From: Edaphobacter aggregans DSM 19364
Lineage (GTDB): Bacteria > Acidobacteriota > Terriglobia > Terriglobales > Acidobacteriaceae
Direction of reading: 5' to 3'
DNA length: 64,000 nucleotides
Assembly (NCBI RefSeq): GCF_000745965.1
Contig: NZ_KN050788.1
Location: 175,713 to 239,712, forward strand
Shown here: one piece after another, positions 25,723 through 34,090 of the stretch
Position numbering within the stretch: position 1 is the stretch's first letter
Layout of the letters: each line of letters opens with the position of its first letter
The notes under the pieces: model-generated
What the model saw: only the letters and a program-made list of their open reading frames with translations
What the model was told of the DNA's origin: nothing
Database searches by the model: none
Program-made: the position numbers and the translations under genes

Positions 25723-26196
25723 ATGCCAACCCAGATCTTCGCGACCGTTACGGGAGCCAAACAGGGAGCCTTCAAGGGCGAGTCCCCCCAGAAGGGCCGC
25801 GAGGGCAAGATTGCCGGCGTGGCCTTCGCCTACGGAGTCGCCGTCCCCCGCGACGCCGCCTCCGGCCAGGTCACTGGCAAGCGCCAGCACAATCCCGTCG
25901 TCTTCACCAAGGAGTGGGGCGCTTCCTCACCGCAGTTCTACGCCGCGGCCTACACCAACGAGGTCCTGCCGACCGTCCTCTTCGAGTTCTATTCCACCTC
26001 GCCGACAGGAACACAGGTCGTCGACCACACCATCAAACTCACCAACGCCACCATCATCGAGATCGACCAGTCGCTGAATCTCCCGCAGGCCGGCGGCCCG
26101 GTTATCGACTCGCGCGAGCTGCAGGCGATCGCCTTCACCTTCCAGAAGATCGAGATCACCAGCCTCACCGGCGGAACATCTGCCGCCGATGCCTGA
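25723..26196 (+). CDS. Hcp-family type VI secretion tube protein, orphan
   Basis: The 157-residue protein matches Hcp/TssD. It has GVAFAYGVAVPRDAASGQVTGKRQHNPVVFTKEWGASSPQFYAA with the KRQHxP and TKEWGxSSP segments, followed by VLFEFYSTSPTGTQVVDHTIKLTNATI. Hcp hexamers stack to form the inner tube of the T6SS and can carry effectors. A GGAGAGGGACCAC ribosome binding site precedes the ATG. No other type VI gene lies in the window, so this is an orphan copy that would depend on a distant apparatus or serve another purpose. Confidence 0.9.
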   Translation: MPTQIFATVTGAKQGAFKGESPQKGREGKIAGVAFAYGVAVPRDAASGQVTGKRQHNPVVFTKEWGASSPQFYAAAYTNEVLPTVLFEFYSTSPTGTQVVDHTIKLTNATIIEIDQSLNLPQAGGPVIDSRELQAIAFTFQKIEITSLTGGTSAADA

Positions 26197-26274
26197 AACG
26201 TCACCACCGAAGCGGCCGATACCGTTCGTCCGGGCTATTTGACCTCGCCCCGGCAAAGTCCTACGCTTAATTCC

Positions 26275-26859
26275 GTGCTTATTACTCCCGTTCAGCTCCT
26301 CGACGAGCCTCTCCCGATCGACGAATCCATCGCTCCCGGCGTCCTGGAGTACGGCCCCGACATCCGCCAGGTTGCCCCGCTGCCGGTTAAGGGTCAGGCC
26401 GACCTCATCGTGGAGCACCACAGCGGCGAACGGCGCGGCAGCCATTCTCAAGGCCACAATCAGGTTCAGGACATCCGCCTCCGCGCCTCCTACGCGGGCG
26501 AGTTCGAGATTCTCTGCGCCCGCTGCGTCGAGCCCGTCCCTCAGACGCTCTCCGGAGACTTCGACCTCATCTTCCGCCCCACCGGCATCGACGCCGAGAC
26601 CGGCGAGCACGCAATTACCCCCGACGAGACCGAAATCGGGTATTATGAGGAGAGCGGTCTTTTGCTTGAGGATGTCGTGCGCGAGCAGGTGTTGCTCACC
26701 CTGCCGACCCGAACCCTCTGCAAGCCGGACTGTCAGGGCCTCTGCCCTCGCTGCGGTCAGAACCGGAACCTAGCAACCTGCTCCTGCGAACAGACACCGT
26801 CTGATCCGCGTTGGAATGCGCTGGCGGGTCTGGCTGACAAGCTCGAGGTCAAGCACTAA
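26275..26859 (+). CDS. yceD: DUF177/YceD-family protein
   Basis: YceD proteins sit just before rpmF in most bacteria and act in 23S rRNA accumulation, as shown for the E. coli and plant homologs. The protein of about 194 residues shows CARCVEPV in mid-sequence and a cysteine-rich C-terminal half (CKPDCQGLCPRCGQNRNLATCSC) that probably binds zinc. The start is taken at GTG 26275 (VLITPVQLLDEPL…), which fits the family N terminus; an in-frame TTG at 26239 would add 12 residues. It leads the yceD-rpmF-plsX cluster. Confidence 0.9.
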   Translation: MLITPVQLLDEPLPIDESIAPGVLEYGPDIRQVAPLPVKGQADLIVEHHSGERRGSHSQGHNQVQDIRLRASYAGEFEILCARCVEPVPQTLSGDFDLIFRPTGIDAETGEHAITPDETEIGYYEESGLLLEDVVREQVLLTLPTRTLCKPDCQGLCPRCGQNRNLATCSCEQTPSDPRWNALAGLADKLEVKH

Positions 26860-26922
26860 CAAAAGTTTCTGCTCCGTCTCCCGCGTTCGCGCCGGATGCG
26901 GGCGATCGAAAGGGATACTGCA

Positions 26923-27108
26923 ATGCCTAATCCAAAACGGCGCCACTCCAAGCAGCGCACCGCCAAGCGCCGCAGCCACGACTTCCTCACCCCAGCCGGC
27001 CTCTCCGAGTGCCCGAACTGCCACGAGCGCAAGCTGCCTCACCGCGCCTGCCGCAAGTGCGGGACCTACAAGGGCCGCGACGTCCTCACGGTCAAGGAAG
27101 CCAGCTAG
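26923..27108 (+). CDS. rpmF: 50S ribosomal protein L32
   Basis: The 61-residue protein starts with MPNPKRRHSKQRTAKRRSHD and has two zinc-binding CxxC pairs (CPNC and CRKC), so it is the zinc form of L32. The ATG at 26923 is the family start. It lies 63 bases after yceD and 39 bases before plsX, the standard order. Confidence 0.97.
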   Translation: MPNPKRRHSKQRTAKRRSHDFLTPAGLSECPNCHERKLPHRACRKCGTYKGRDVLTVKEAS

Positions 27109-27147
27109 TCAAGCTTCTGACAATAAAAACCCTGTTATCGTGTGCTG

Positions 27148-28203
27148 ATGCCGATAGACATCGTCGTTGACGCGATGGGTTCCGATAAAGCCCCTGAGCC
27201 AGAGATTCGCGGGGCCATTCTGGCTGCGCGCCACTACGGCGTCCGGGCCCATCTCGCTGGCCCCGAAGATATCCTGCGTCCAATCCTCCGCCAGCACCTG
27301 AAGCACCAGCAGCACCTTCCTGTCTTCATCACGCCAGCGTCCGAGTGGATCACCATGGACGACAAGGCTGCGCAGGCCGTCCGCACCAAGCGCGACTCCA
27401 CCATGCGCGTCGGCCTGAAGATGGTTCGCGAAGGCCTCGCCTCGCACCCCTCACACAAGCACGGTCCCGGACAGGCCGCCGGCTTCTTCACCGCCGGAAA
27501 CACCGGAGCCGCCATGGCGACGGCCAAGATGGTGCTCGGCATGCTCTCCGGCGTCGACCGCCCCGCGCTCGCCACCATCATCCCGACGATTCGCGGAATC
27601 CCCTCGCTGCTTCTCGACGTAGGAGCCAATGTGGACTCCGACCCCGACAACCTCGTCCAGTTCGCCGTGATGGGCCACATGTACGCCCAGAACGTCCTCA
27701 GGATCCAGAACCCTCGCGTGGGCCTGCTCTCCATCGGAGAAGAGGACTCCAAGGGCAACACGCTCACCCGCGACACGCTGCCGCTGCTGCGCGCGCTCAA
27801 GGGGATCAACTTCATCGGCAATGTTGAAGGCCGCGACCTCTTCAACGGCCACTGCGACGTCAGCGTGTGTGACGGCTTCGTTGGCAACGTTGCGCTCAAG
27901 ACCTCCGAGGGCATCGCCAAGCTCGTCAGCACTTCCCTGCGCGAAGCGCTCAAATCCACCGTCACCTCGCAAGTCGGCGCGCTGCTCTCCCGCCGCGCCT
28001 TCGACGACTTCAAGAAGCGCCTCGACTACTCCGAGTACGGCGGAGCTCCTCTGCTTGGCGTGCGCGGAGTCTGCATCGTCGGCCACGGCTCATCGAACGA
28101 GAAGGCCATTATGAACGGCATCCGCGTCGCCGCCGAGTTCGCACACGCCGAGGTCAACTCCGGCATCGAAGCCGCCCTTCGCGAATCCATCCCGGCCGAC
28201 TAG
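27148..28203 (+). CDS. plsX: Phosphate acyltransferase PlsX
   Basis: PlsX converts acyl-ACP and phosphate to acyl-phosphate, the acyl donor for PlsY in phospholipid synthesis. The 351-residue protein begins MPIDIVVDAMGSDKAPEPEI, the family hallmark, and contains SAGNTGA-like FTAGNTGAAMATA, LDVGANVD and GNVEGRDLFNG. ATG 27148 is used because two upstream in-frame codons (GTG CTG) lie outside the conserved start. Confidence 0.96.
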   Translation: MPIDIVVDAMGSDKAPEPEIRGAILAARHYGVRAHLAGPEDILRPILRQHLKHQQHLPVFITPASEWITMDDKAAQAVRTKRDSTMRVGLKMVREGLASHPSHKHGPGQAAGFFTAGNTGAAMATAKMVLGMLSGVDRPALATIIPTIRGIPSLLLDVGANVDSDPDNLVQFAVMGHMYAQNVLRIQNPRVGLLSIGEEDSKGNTLTRDTLPLLRALKGINFIGNVEGRDLFNGHCDVSVCDGFVGNVALKTSEGIAKLVSTSLREALKSTVTSQVGALLSRRAFDDFKKRLDYSEYGGAPLLGVRGVCIVGHGSSNEKAIMNGIRVAAEFAHAEVNSGIEAALRESIPAD

Positions 28204-28237
28204 GCGAGGCGCGACGCACCGTCTCGCCTCGTGATAC

Positions 28238-28639
28238 TCAGGCCGAGTGAGTCAGGCTGAAGATCAGCACGCCAAGCACAATCAGGCTGATTGCGACATA
28301 CAGCCAATCGCGCTCCATCAGAAACGCAACAACGGCGAAGACCACGCGCGCGACCGGAGTGGCGATCAGCAGCAGAACACCAAGCTGAATCAGCGCGGCA
28401 GCGTCTCCGTGAACGACCTCCGCGCGCAGCTTGGCAGGTTCGCGCAGCGCCTCCGGCTCGCTCACAAAGACGCGGTAGTCCGCCACGCTCCCATGCCGAG
28501 ACGCAAGGTAGAGCACCGCTCCCACCAGAATCACCGCCGAGGCCACCAGCACGCCAGCCTGCAGTAGACGCCCCATCATCGTCTCCATGCGGCGATCGTC
28601 AAAGCGGCGCTCCTTTGTTACGACAGCAGGCGGCTTCAT
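28238..28639 (-). CDS. DUF1634 membrane protein
   Basis: The 133-residue protein has three hydrophobic helices (LLQAGVLVASAVILVGAVLYLA, LIQLGVLLLIATPVARVVFAVVAFL and WLYVAISLIVLGVLIFSL), the DUF1634 layout. It is usually coded directly after TauE/SafE transporters, as here: its ATG overlaps the transporter stop by four bases (ATGA). It probably works with the transporter in the membrane, though its role is not established. Confidence 0.87.
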   Translation of the reverse strand: MKPPAVVTKERRFDDRRMETMMGRLLQAGVLVASAVILVGAVLYLASRHGSVADYRVFVSEPEALREPAKLRAEVVHGDAAALIQLGVLLLIATPVARVVFAVVAFLMERDWLYVAISLIVLGVLIFSLTHSA

Positions 28640-29472
28640 AGTTTGCCCGTCCATCCGCCGGCAATCATCTCAATCCCAAGGCTCAGGATCACTACCGCGA
28701 AGACCGCCCGCAGCACGGCCACACGCGCGCGGGTAAGCAGCCTCGCGCCCACCAGAGATCCCAGCAGCACGCCCAGCAGTACTGGAGCCGCGAGTCCGGG
28801 ATCGATATATCCGCGCTTGAGATAGATCCCCGCGCTCGCCGCCGCCGTGACGCCGATCATGAAGTTGCTCGTCGTCGTCGAGACCTTGAATGGGATACGC
28901 ATGATGCGGTCCATCGCCAGCACCTTCACGGCTCCTGAGCCGATTCCCAGCAGTCCCGACAGCGTTCCCGCGCCGAACATGGTCACGAAGCCCGCCGGAA
29001 TTCGATCGGCCTTATATTCGATCGTCTCGCCCGTCCTGCCCGGGTACGAACCGGAGAGCCGCAACCGGCCCGACCATGGGTTCGCCTTCGCCTCGGTATC
29101 CGCTGGTGCACTCTGCCAGGAGAGCCACGCCGAATAGATCAGCACCGTACCGAAGATCACCGCCAGCGCGCGGGTCGGAACCCTCGCGGCCAGAAAAGCG
29201 CCGAGCAACGCGCCCAGCGTCGTCGCAATCTCGAGGAACATCCCGATCCGCACATTGGAATAGCCCTCGCGCACATACGCCGCCGCCGAGCCCGACGAGG
29301 TCGCGATCACCGAGATCAACGAGGCTCCAATGGCGTATCGAAGATCGACATGGAACGCAAGCGTCAGCAGTGGAACCAATACCACTCCGCCGCCGAGGCC
29401 CGTCAGCGCTCCCAGCAACCCTGCGGCCGTCGAGCCGGCGAAGACCAGAAGCGTGAAGACGAGCACCGTCAT
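28636..29472 (-). CDS. TauE/SafE-family sulfite/sulfoacetate exporter
   Basis: The 278-residue protein has seven to eight membrane helices and the duplicated TauE signatures GALTGLGGGVVLVPLL and GIGSGAVKVLAMD. The family exports sulfite, sulfoacetate or related anions and helps take up or dispose of sulfur compounds. The ligand cannot be read from sequence. It is the first gene of a two-gene unit with the DUF1634 protein, translationally coupled by an ATGA overlap. Confidence 0.92.
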   Translation of the reverse strand: MTVLVFTLLVFAGSTAAGLLGALTGLGGGVVLVPLLTLAFHVDLRYAIGASLISVIATSSGSAAAYVREGYSNVRIGMFLEIATTLGALLGAFLAARVPTRALAVIFGTVLIYSAWLSWQSAPADTEAKANPWSGRLRLSGSYPGRTGETIEYKADRIPAGFVTMFGAGTLSGLLGIGSGAVKVLAMDRIMRIPFKVSTTTSNFMIGVTAAASAGIYLKRGYIDPGLAAPVLLGVLLGSLVGARLLTRARVAVLRAVFAVVILSLGIEMIAGGWTGKL

Positions 29473-29588
29473 TGTGACTCATTCTAGACTGAGGCATCTC
29501 CGCGGAGTAACGAGATGGAGGAAGCGATAAGATTGCTTCTTCACCGATCGCGGGAGCATCTACCTCCGCGGGAGCATCTACTTCATCG

Positions 29589-30548
29589 ATGAGCGAGACC
29601 ATGAATGAGACCTGGAAGGCAGAGCACATTCCGATGCAGACAGGAAGACGCATCCTGATCACGGGAGCCAACAGCGGCATCGGCTTCCATGCCGCACTCA
29701 AACTTGCCCGCAAGGACGCCGATCTGATCCTCGCCTGCCGCGATCGCCGCAAAGGTGAAGAGGCGATGGCGCGACTGCGCGAAGAGGCTCCGGGAGCGCG
29801 TACAGAGCTTGCCATCCTCGACCTGGCCTCGCTCGCCTCCGTGCGAGCGTTTGCCGCTGAGGAGTTGGCTCGCGAGCGCCCGCTGCACGTGCTGATCAAC
29901 AACGCAGGCATCATGGCCGTCCCACGCCGCACCCCGACCGCCGACGGATTCGAGATGCAGTTCGGCACCAACGTCCTCGGGCACTTCGCGCTCACCGGCC
30001 TGCTGCTGCCTGCGCTTCAGCGAACCGCAGCAGCCTCGCCCGAGCCTCCGCGCGTCGTCACCATCGCCTCGCTGGCTCACAAGCGAACGCATCTCGACCT
30101 CGACGATCTGCAGTCCGTCAAGGCGTACTCGCCGCTACGCGCCTACCAGCAGTCCAAGCTCGCCAATCTGATGCTCGCCCTTGAGCTCAGCCGCCGCCTG
30201 CGAGTTGTGACCTCGTCTGTGATCAGCGTTGCAGCGCACCCCGGAGTCGCCTCAACAGCGATCTTCCGCACCGACGATCGCTCCGCCGCCGCGAAGGCGC
30301 TTCGCGCAGTCATCGGTCGGGCGATCGGTATTCTGCTCAACACCGATGCCGAAGGCGCGCTGCCTACGCTCTTCGCGGCGACCGCTCCCACAGCGAAAGA
30401 TGGTGCATACTACGGTCCGCAGGGCTTCGGTGAGATGCGCGGCGAGACAGTCGGCCCCGCAAAGATAGCCCCGCAGGCCCTCGACCAGCCCGCAGCGCAA
30501 CGGCTCTGGCATATCTGCGAAGAGCTGACTGGACTGCGCTATCCGTAG
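29589..30548 (+). CDS. Short-chain dehydrogenase/reductase, retinol dehydrogenase-like
   Basis: The 319-residue protein has the classical SDR motifs: ILITGANSGIGFHAA, NNAGIMAV, the catalytic serine in VTIASLAH and YQQSKLANLM as YxxxK. A long C-terminal part resembles the WWOX/retinol dehydrogenase group. Substrates of bacterial members are mostly unknown. Several in-frame starts exist (29589, 29601, 29634), and the last two are closer to the fold start. A tandem CGCGGGAGCATCTAC repeat with an 18-bp period lies just upstream. It is convergent with hypB, with six bases between the stops. Confidence 0.88.
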   Translation: MSETMNETWKAEHIPMQTGRRILITGANSGIGFHAALKLARKDADLILACRDRRKGEEAMARLREEAPGARTELAILDLASLASVRAFAAEELARERPLHVLINNAGIMAVPRRTPTADGFEMQFGTNVLGHFALTGLLLPALQRTAAASPEPPRVVTIASLAHKRTHLDLDDLQSVKAYSPLRAYQQSKLANLMLALELSRRLRVVTSSVISVAAHPGVASTAIFRTDDRSAAAKALRAVIGRAIGILLNTDAEGALPTLFAATAPTAKDGAYYGPQGFGEMRGETVGPAKIAPQALDQPAAQRLWHICEELTGLRYP

Positions 30549-30554
30549 AGCTCT

Positions 30555-31238
30555 TCACACGGTCGTCCTCTGCATCAGTTCGCCCAGCCGTGCGATGAGG
30601 AATTGCAGGTACCCGTTCATCCCCGCACCCGTCTTTGCCGAGACCGCGAAGTGGCGCATTCCCGGCCGCACAGCCTGAATGTTCGCCTTCACGGCCTCCT
30701 CGTCGAACTCAACCGTCTCTGCCAAATCCATCTTCGTGATCACCGCGACATCCGCGCTGTTGAAGATCGTGGGATACTTCAGCGGCTTATCCTCGCCCTC
30801 CGTGACGGAGAGCAGAACCAGCCGAAGATCCTCTCCTAGGTCGTACGATGAAGGACAAACCAGGTTGCCGACATTCTCGATAAAGAGAAAGTCGAGTTCG
30901 CCGACCTCCCATCCAGCGAGCGCGTTCTCGACCATCGCAGCCTCAAGGTGGCAGAGAGTTCCAGTGGTGATCTGCTTTACTGGAGCCTGACTCCGCGCCA
31001 GTCGGACCGCGTCGTTCTCCGTTGCAAGGTCCCCAACTAGCGCCGCCACACGATACTGCGGCCTCAGCAGCGTAAGCGTTCTTTCGAGGAACGCTGTCTT
31101 GCCCGCGCCCGGGCTTGAGACTAGACTCACGACAAAGATTTCCTGCGCGCGAAAGCGCTCGCGCAGCGCCCGCGCAATCACATCGTTCTGCTTCAGGACA
31201 TTCTTACGCACTTCCAACAGGCGCGGTTGGGCACTCAT
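30555..31238 (-). CDS. hypB: Hydrogenase nickel incorporation GTPase HypB
   Basis: HypB is the GTPase that, with HypA, inserts nickel into the hydrogenase large subunit. The 227-residue protein has the P-loop SSPGAGKTAFLERTL, the TGTLCHLEA metal-binding segment, FIENVGNLVCPSSYDLGE and the TKMDLAE base-recognition motif. It lacks both the N-terminal CxxCGC nickel site and a histidine-rich stretch, so it has only the G-domain metal site. The ATG at 31238 follows GGAGGTACGAG. It overlaps the hypA end by 35 bases and is the last gene of the hydrogenase operon. Confidence 0.96.
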   Translation of the reverse strand: MSAQPRLLEVRKNVLKQNDVIARALRERFRAQEIFVVSLVSSPGAGKTAFLERTLTLLRPQYRVAALVGDLATENDAVRLARSQAPVKQITTGTLCHLEAAMVENALAGWEVGELDFLFIENVGNLVCPSSYDLGEDLRLVLLSVTEGEDKPLKYPTIFNSADVAVITKMDLAETVEFDEEAVKANIQAVRPGMRHFAVSAKTGAGMNGYLQFLIARLGELMQRTTV

Positions 31239-31578
31239 CTCGTACCTCCAAAGCTGTAATGACAAGCTCTCTTCCATGAATCACTTTCGCCGTCGGCGTA
31301 CCGCACACCGGGCAACAGAACCACTGCATCGAGCTCAGCGTTCGTTGCGCGTCACATGCCCCACAGTAGACCTCGATCGGCACTTCTTTAATAACCAACC
31401 GCGAGCCCTCCAGCTGCGTACCGCCGCAGGCCATCTCGTAGGAAAACAGCAACGCCTCTGCGACGACGCCGGCGAGCGGCCCAAGCTCCAGATGAACCGC
31501 ATCGATCCTGACGTCGCGACGCTCCGCCTCCTCCTGCGCCATCTCCACAATGCTCATCGCTATGGAAAGCTCATGCAC
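31204..31578 (-). CDS. hypA: Hydrogenase nickel chaperone HypA
   Basis: HypA delivers nickel with HypB. The GTG at 31578 gives fMet-His-Glu-Leu-Ser (MHELSIAMSIVEMAQEEAE), placing the nickel-binding His at position 2, which is invariant in the family, and it follows GGAGCGAAAG. An upstream ATG at 31590 would bury that histidine and is therefore unlikely. The zinc site is CGAC…CPVC (the first pair followed by FCCPVC). The length is 124 residues. The start overlaps the hypF stop by eight bases. Confidence 0.94.
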   Translation of the reverse strand: MHELSIAMSIVEMAQEEAERRDVRIDAVHLELGPLAGVVAEALLFSYEMACGGTQLEGSRLVIKEVPIEVYCGACDAQRTLSSMQWFCCPVCGTPTAKVIHGRELVITALEVRDECPTAPVGSA

Positions 31579-33850
31579 CTTTCGCTCCATCGCTTGCCGG
31601 TTGTCCAAACGCTGCGAGAGCTGCCTGCCCAAGACTAATGCCACCATCGTTCGGGGGGACAGCGTGGTTTGTCCACACTTGGAGCCGCTCCCTCTCGAGA
31701 AGCGGCTTCACATCCTCCAGCAGAAGCTCATTCTGGAAGACGCCTCCAGAGAGAACAACCGTACAGATTCCCTGCTCCTCGCAGACCGTAGAAACCGCAG
31801 CACACAAGCCATGCGCGATTCCCAGCTGAAATGCGCGCGCGATCTCGCGCATCGAACGGCCGCGCATTCGGTCATCGATCACGCACTGAAGCAGCGGACG
31901 AAAGTCCAGCTCATGGCTTATGAACGGAAATGGATACCCATCCACTGTCTGCGCACCTGTCGCCATCTGTTCCAGCCACATCGCCGCCTGCCCTTCGAAG
32001 GTCGTCTTTCTCACAAAACCAATCAGCGCCGCCGCAGTGTCAAAGAGTCTTCCCATGGATGTCGTCGAAAACGTGCGAACTCCGCGATCGATCAGCCGCA
32101 GAGAATTGTGGAAGCGAGAGCCGAAACAGAATGGCGCAGCAGTCATATTCGGCAAGTCATCCACTTGCGCGAGAAATCCCGCAGCGGCCTGTATCGGATA
32201 CTGCGCTGCCGCGTCGCCTCCTGCAAGAGCCGCCTGACGCACGTGCGCCACACGCTCAAAGCCCTGTGCCACGCTTCCAGCAAAAATCTCGCCGCCCCAT
32301 ATCGTTCCGTCGTCGCCGTACCCTGTGCCGTCAAAGCTTACGCCAACGACCTTCTCCTCCCACGCGCCGCGCTCGGCAAGGACGGACGCGATATGCGCAC
32401 GATGGTGTTGCACGGCGCATATGCTTGGAGACGGCAACTCAAGAGCGTGCATCGTCGATGCATACTGAGGGTGGCTGTCGTAGGCGACAAGCAACTCGTC
32501 CCACTGCACGTCGTACATCTCCATCAGGTCTCTCACTGTTTCTTTAAAGGCACGAAACGCCTGATAGTGTTCGAGGTCCCCGATGTGCTGGCTGACAAAC
32601 GCCTGACCATCCACGGCAAGAGTGATGGCGTTCTTCAGGTCCGCGCCCACAGCCAGGATCGGGCGATGCGTCGGCAGCATCGCAACGGCCCCGGGAGCGT
32701 AGCCGCGCGCGCGTCGCAGGATCATGGGACCGAAGATGCCGGCGCGTGCGACCGAGTCGTCGACACGACGCGCAATCGGGCGCTCACCAATAAGGAACGC
32801 ATCGGCAATCCCGGAGAGCCGCTCGAGCGCATCGTGATCCTCATACGCAATCGGCTCGCTCGAACGATTCGCGCTCGTCATCACCAGGACGCTCGGAGCG
32901 CCCGCCGCGAAGAGAAGATGTTGCAGCGGAGTGTACGGCAGCATCACACCAAGCTCGCTGTTCTCCGGAGCGACCTCCGCCAGCTCTAGCCGCTTCGGCG
33001 CAAGCACAATCGGCCGCGCCACAGAAGTGAGCAGTTCCTCCGCATCCCGCGTGAGTTGAACAAGATCACACGCCGTCTCGAGATCCTTCGTCATGAGCGC
33101 GAACGGCTTCTCTTTCCTGAACTTTCGCTCGCGCAGCGCTGCGCAAGCTTTCGGGTCTCGCGCATCGCAGGCCAGGTGATAGCCTCCGAGGCCCTTGATC
33201 GCGACGATCTTGCCTTCCCGAAGAAGCTCTGCCGTTCTCGCAACCGCGCCTGCATCCTCTGCGATCGTCGTGGACCCTTCGAGGAGAGAATGCTTCGGTC
33301 CACAGCCGGGACACGCCACAGGCTGCGCGTGAAATCGCCGATTCGCCGGGACGTGATACTCGTCGCTGCAGTAATCGTCCATCGGCCAGCGACGCATGGT
33401 AGTGTTGGGCCGATCGTACGGAAGCGCGAGAATCACACTATAACGCGGACCGCAGTTTGTGCAGTTGATGTACGGGTAACAGAAACGCCGGTCCGTTGGA
33501 TCGAACAACTCTGCAAGACACTCATCGCAGATGGGCAGATCCGGCGACACACGAACGGTTGGCTGATCAACCTGCTCGCTCTCACGGATCGTGAAGTCGT
33601 TCAGGCCCTCGCACAATGCTGATTCCACTTCAATCTCGGCGATAGCGGCAGCAGCAGGCGCTCTCGACCTTATCTCTCGAACGAACGTCGCAAGATCCTC
33701 CTCGACACCTTCGAGATGAATCTCAACGCCCTGGTTGTCGTTGAGCACCCATCCTGCAAGCGCATTCGCCTGAGCCAGTCGGTACACGAAGGGGCGGAAG
33801 CCAACCCCCTGTACGACTCCGCGAACACGAATGGAGCAGGCACTCGCCAT
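31571..33850 (-). CDS. hypF: Carbamoyltransferase HypF
   Basis: HypF activates carbamoyl phosphate and passes the carbamoyl group to HypE to make the CN ligands of the NiFe site. The 759-residue protein has the usual domain order. An N-terminal acylphosphatase domain (RVRGVVQGVGFRPFVYRLA) is followed by two zinc fingers (CDECLAELF…CTNCGPRYS), a YrdC-like domain (IVAIKGLGGYHLACDA) and a Kae1-like domain (HHRAHIASVLAE, SFDGTGYGDDGTIWGGE, VVLSGGVFQNELL). It is complete. Its ATG directly follows the TAA of the Uxx-star gene. Confidence 0.97.
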   Translation of the reverse strand: MASACSIRVRGVVQGVGFRPFVYRLAQANALAGWVLNDNQGVEIHLEGVEEDLATFVREIRSRAPAAAAIAEIEVESALCEGLNDFTIRESEQVDQPTVRVSPDLPICDECLAELFDPTDRRFCYPYINCTNCGPRYSVILALPYDRPNTTMRRWPMDDYCSDEYHVPANRRFHAQPVACPGCGPKHSLLEGSTTIAEDAGAVARTAELLREGKIVAIKGLGGYHLACDARDPKACAALRERKFRKEKPFALMTKDLETACDLVQLTRDAEELLTSVARPIVLAPKRLELAEVAPENSELGVMLPYTPLQHLLFAAGAPSVLVMTSANRSSEPIAYEDHDALERLSGIADAFLIGERPIARRVDDSVARAGIFGPMILRRARGYAPGAVAMLPTHRPILAVGADLKNAITLAVDGQAFVSQHIGDLEHYQAFRAFKETVRDLMEMYDVQWDELLVAYDSHPQYASTMHALELPSPSICAVQHHRAHIASVLAERGAWEEKVVGVSFDGTGYGDDGTIWGGEIFAGSVAQGFERVAHVRQAALAGGDAAAQYPIQAAAGFLAQVDDLPNMTAAPFCFGSRFHNSLRLIDRGVRTFSTTSMGRLFDTAAALIGFVRKTTFEGQAAMWLEQMATGAQTVDGYPFPFISHELDFRPLLQCVIDDRMRGRSMREIARAFQLGIAHGLCAAVSTVCEEQGICTVVLSGGVFQNELLLEDVKPLLERERLQVWTNHAVPPNDGGISLGQAALAAFGQPASDGAKGA

Positions 33851-34090
33851 TTACGATCCCCAACCCACGACGCACCCGCGGCCCTGCCAGCCTACCTGAA
33901 TCACCTTGCCGTCCTCCACCAGAACCGGGACCGCGCGAACGCTGCTGTCCAAAGCGCGCAGGCGCTCTCTCGCCTCTGGATCGGCCTCGATGTCGTACTC
34001 CTGAAACTCGCATCGATTCCACTCCAGCGACTCACGCAACTCCTGCGTGTAAGGACAGCTTGCCGTGCCATAAAGCTCAAGCTTCGCCAT
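33851..34090 (-). CDS. Uxx-star thioredoxin-fold protein, cysteine form
   Basis: The 79-residue protein has a glutaredoxin-like fold: MAKLELYGTASCPYTQELRE with a CPYT active site, VPVLVEDGKVIQVGW and the terminal tail GRGCVVGWGS with a second cysteine. It resembles the group named UXX-star (seleno)protein family 1, in which the first position is often selenocysteine; here it is a cysteine codon. The short spacing to the operon neighbours (14-base overlap with the SIS gene, zero gap to hypF) ties it to hydrogenase maturation, perhaps as a thiol reductase, but no function is established. Confidence 0.8.
   Translation of the reverse strand: MAKLELYGTASCPYTQELRESLEWNRCEFQEYDIEADPEARERLRALDSSVRAVPVLVEDGKVIQVGWQGRGCVVGWGS

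Noticed and set aside
25255-26196. Type VI secretion or prophage island around hcp
   Set aside because: The neighbours are housekeeping or small unrelated genes; there is no tail, integrase or Tss gene.
31550-32989. 479-codon plus-strand frame
   Set aside because: It is antisense to hypF, which is conserved along its full length; the plus frame has no domain or start signal.
33851-34090. Possible selenoprotein
   Set aside because: The Uxx-star family often has selenocysteine, but here the active-site codon is cysteine and no in-frame TGA occurs before the stop.
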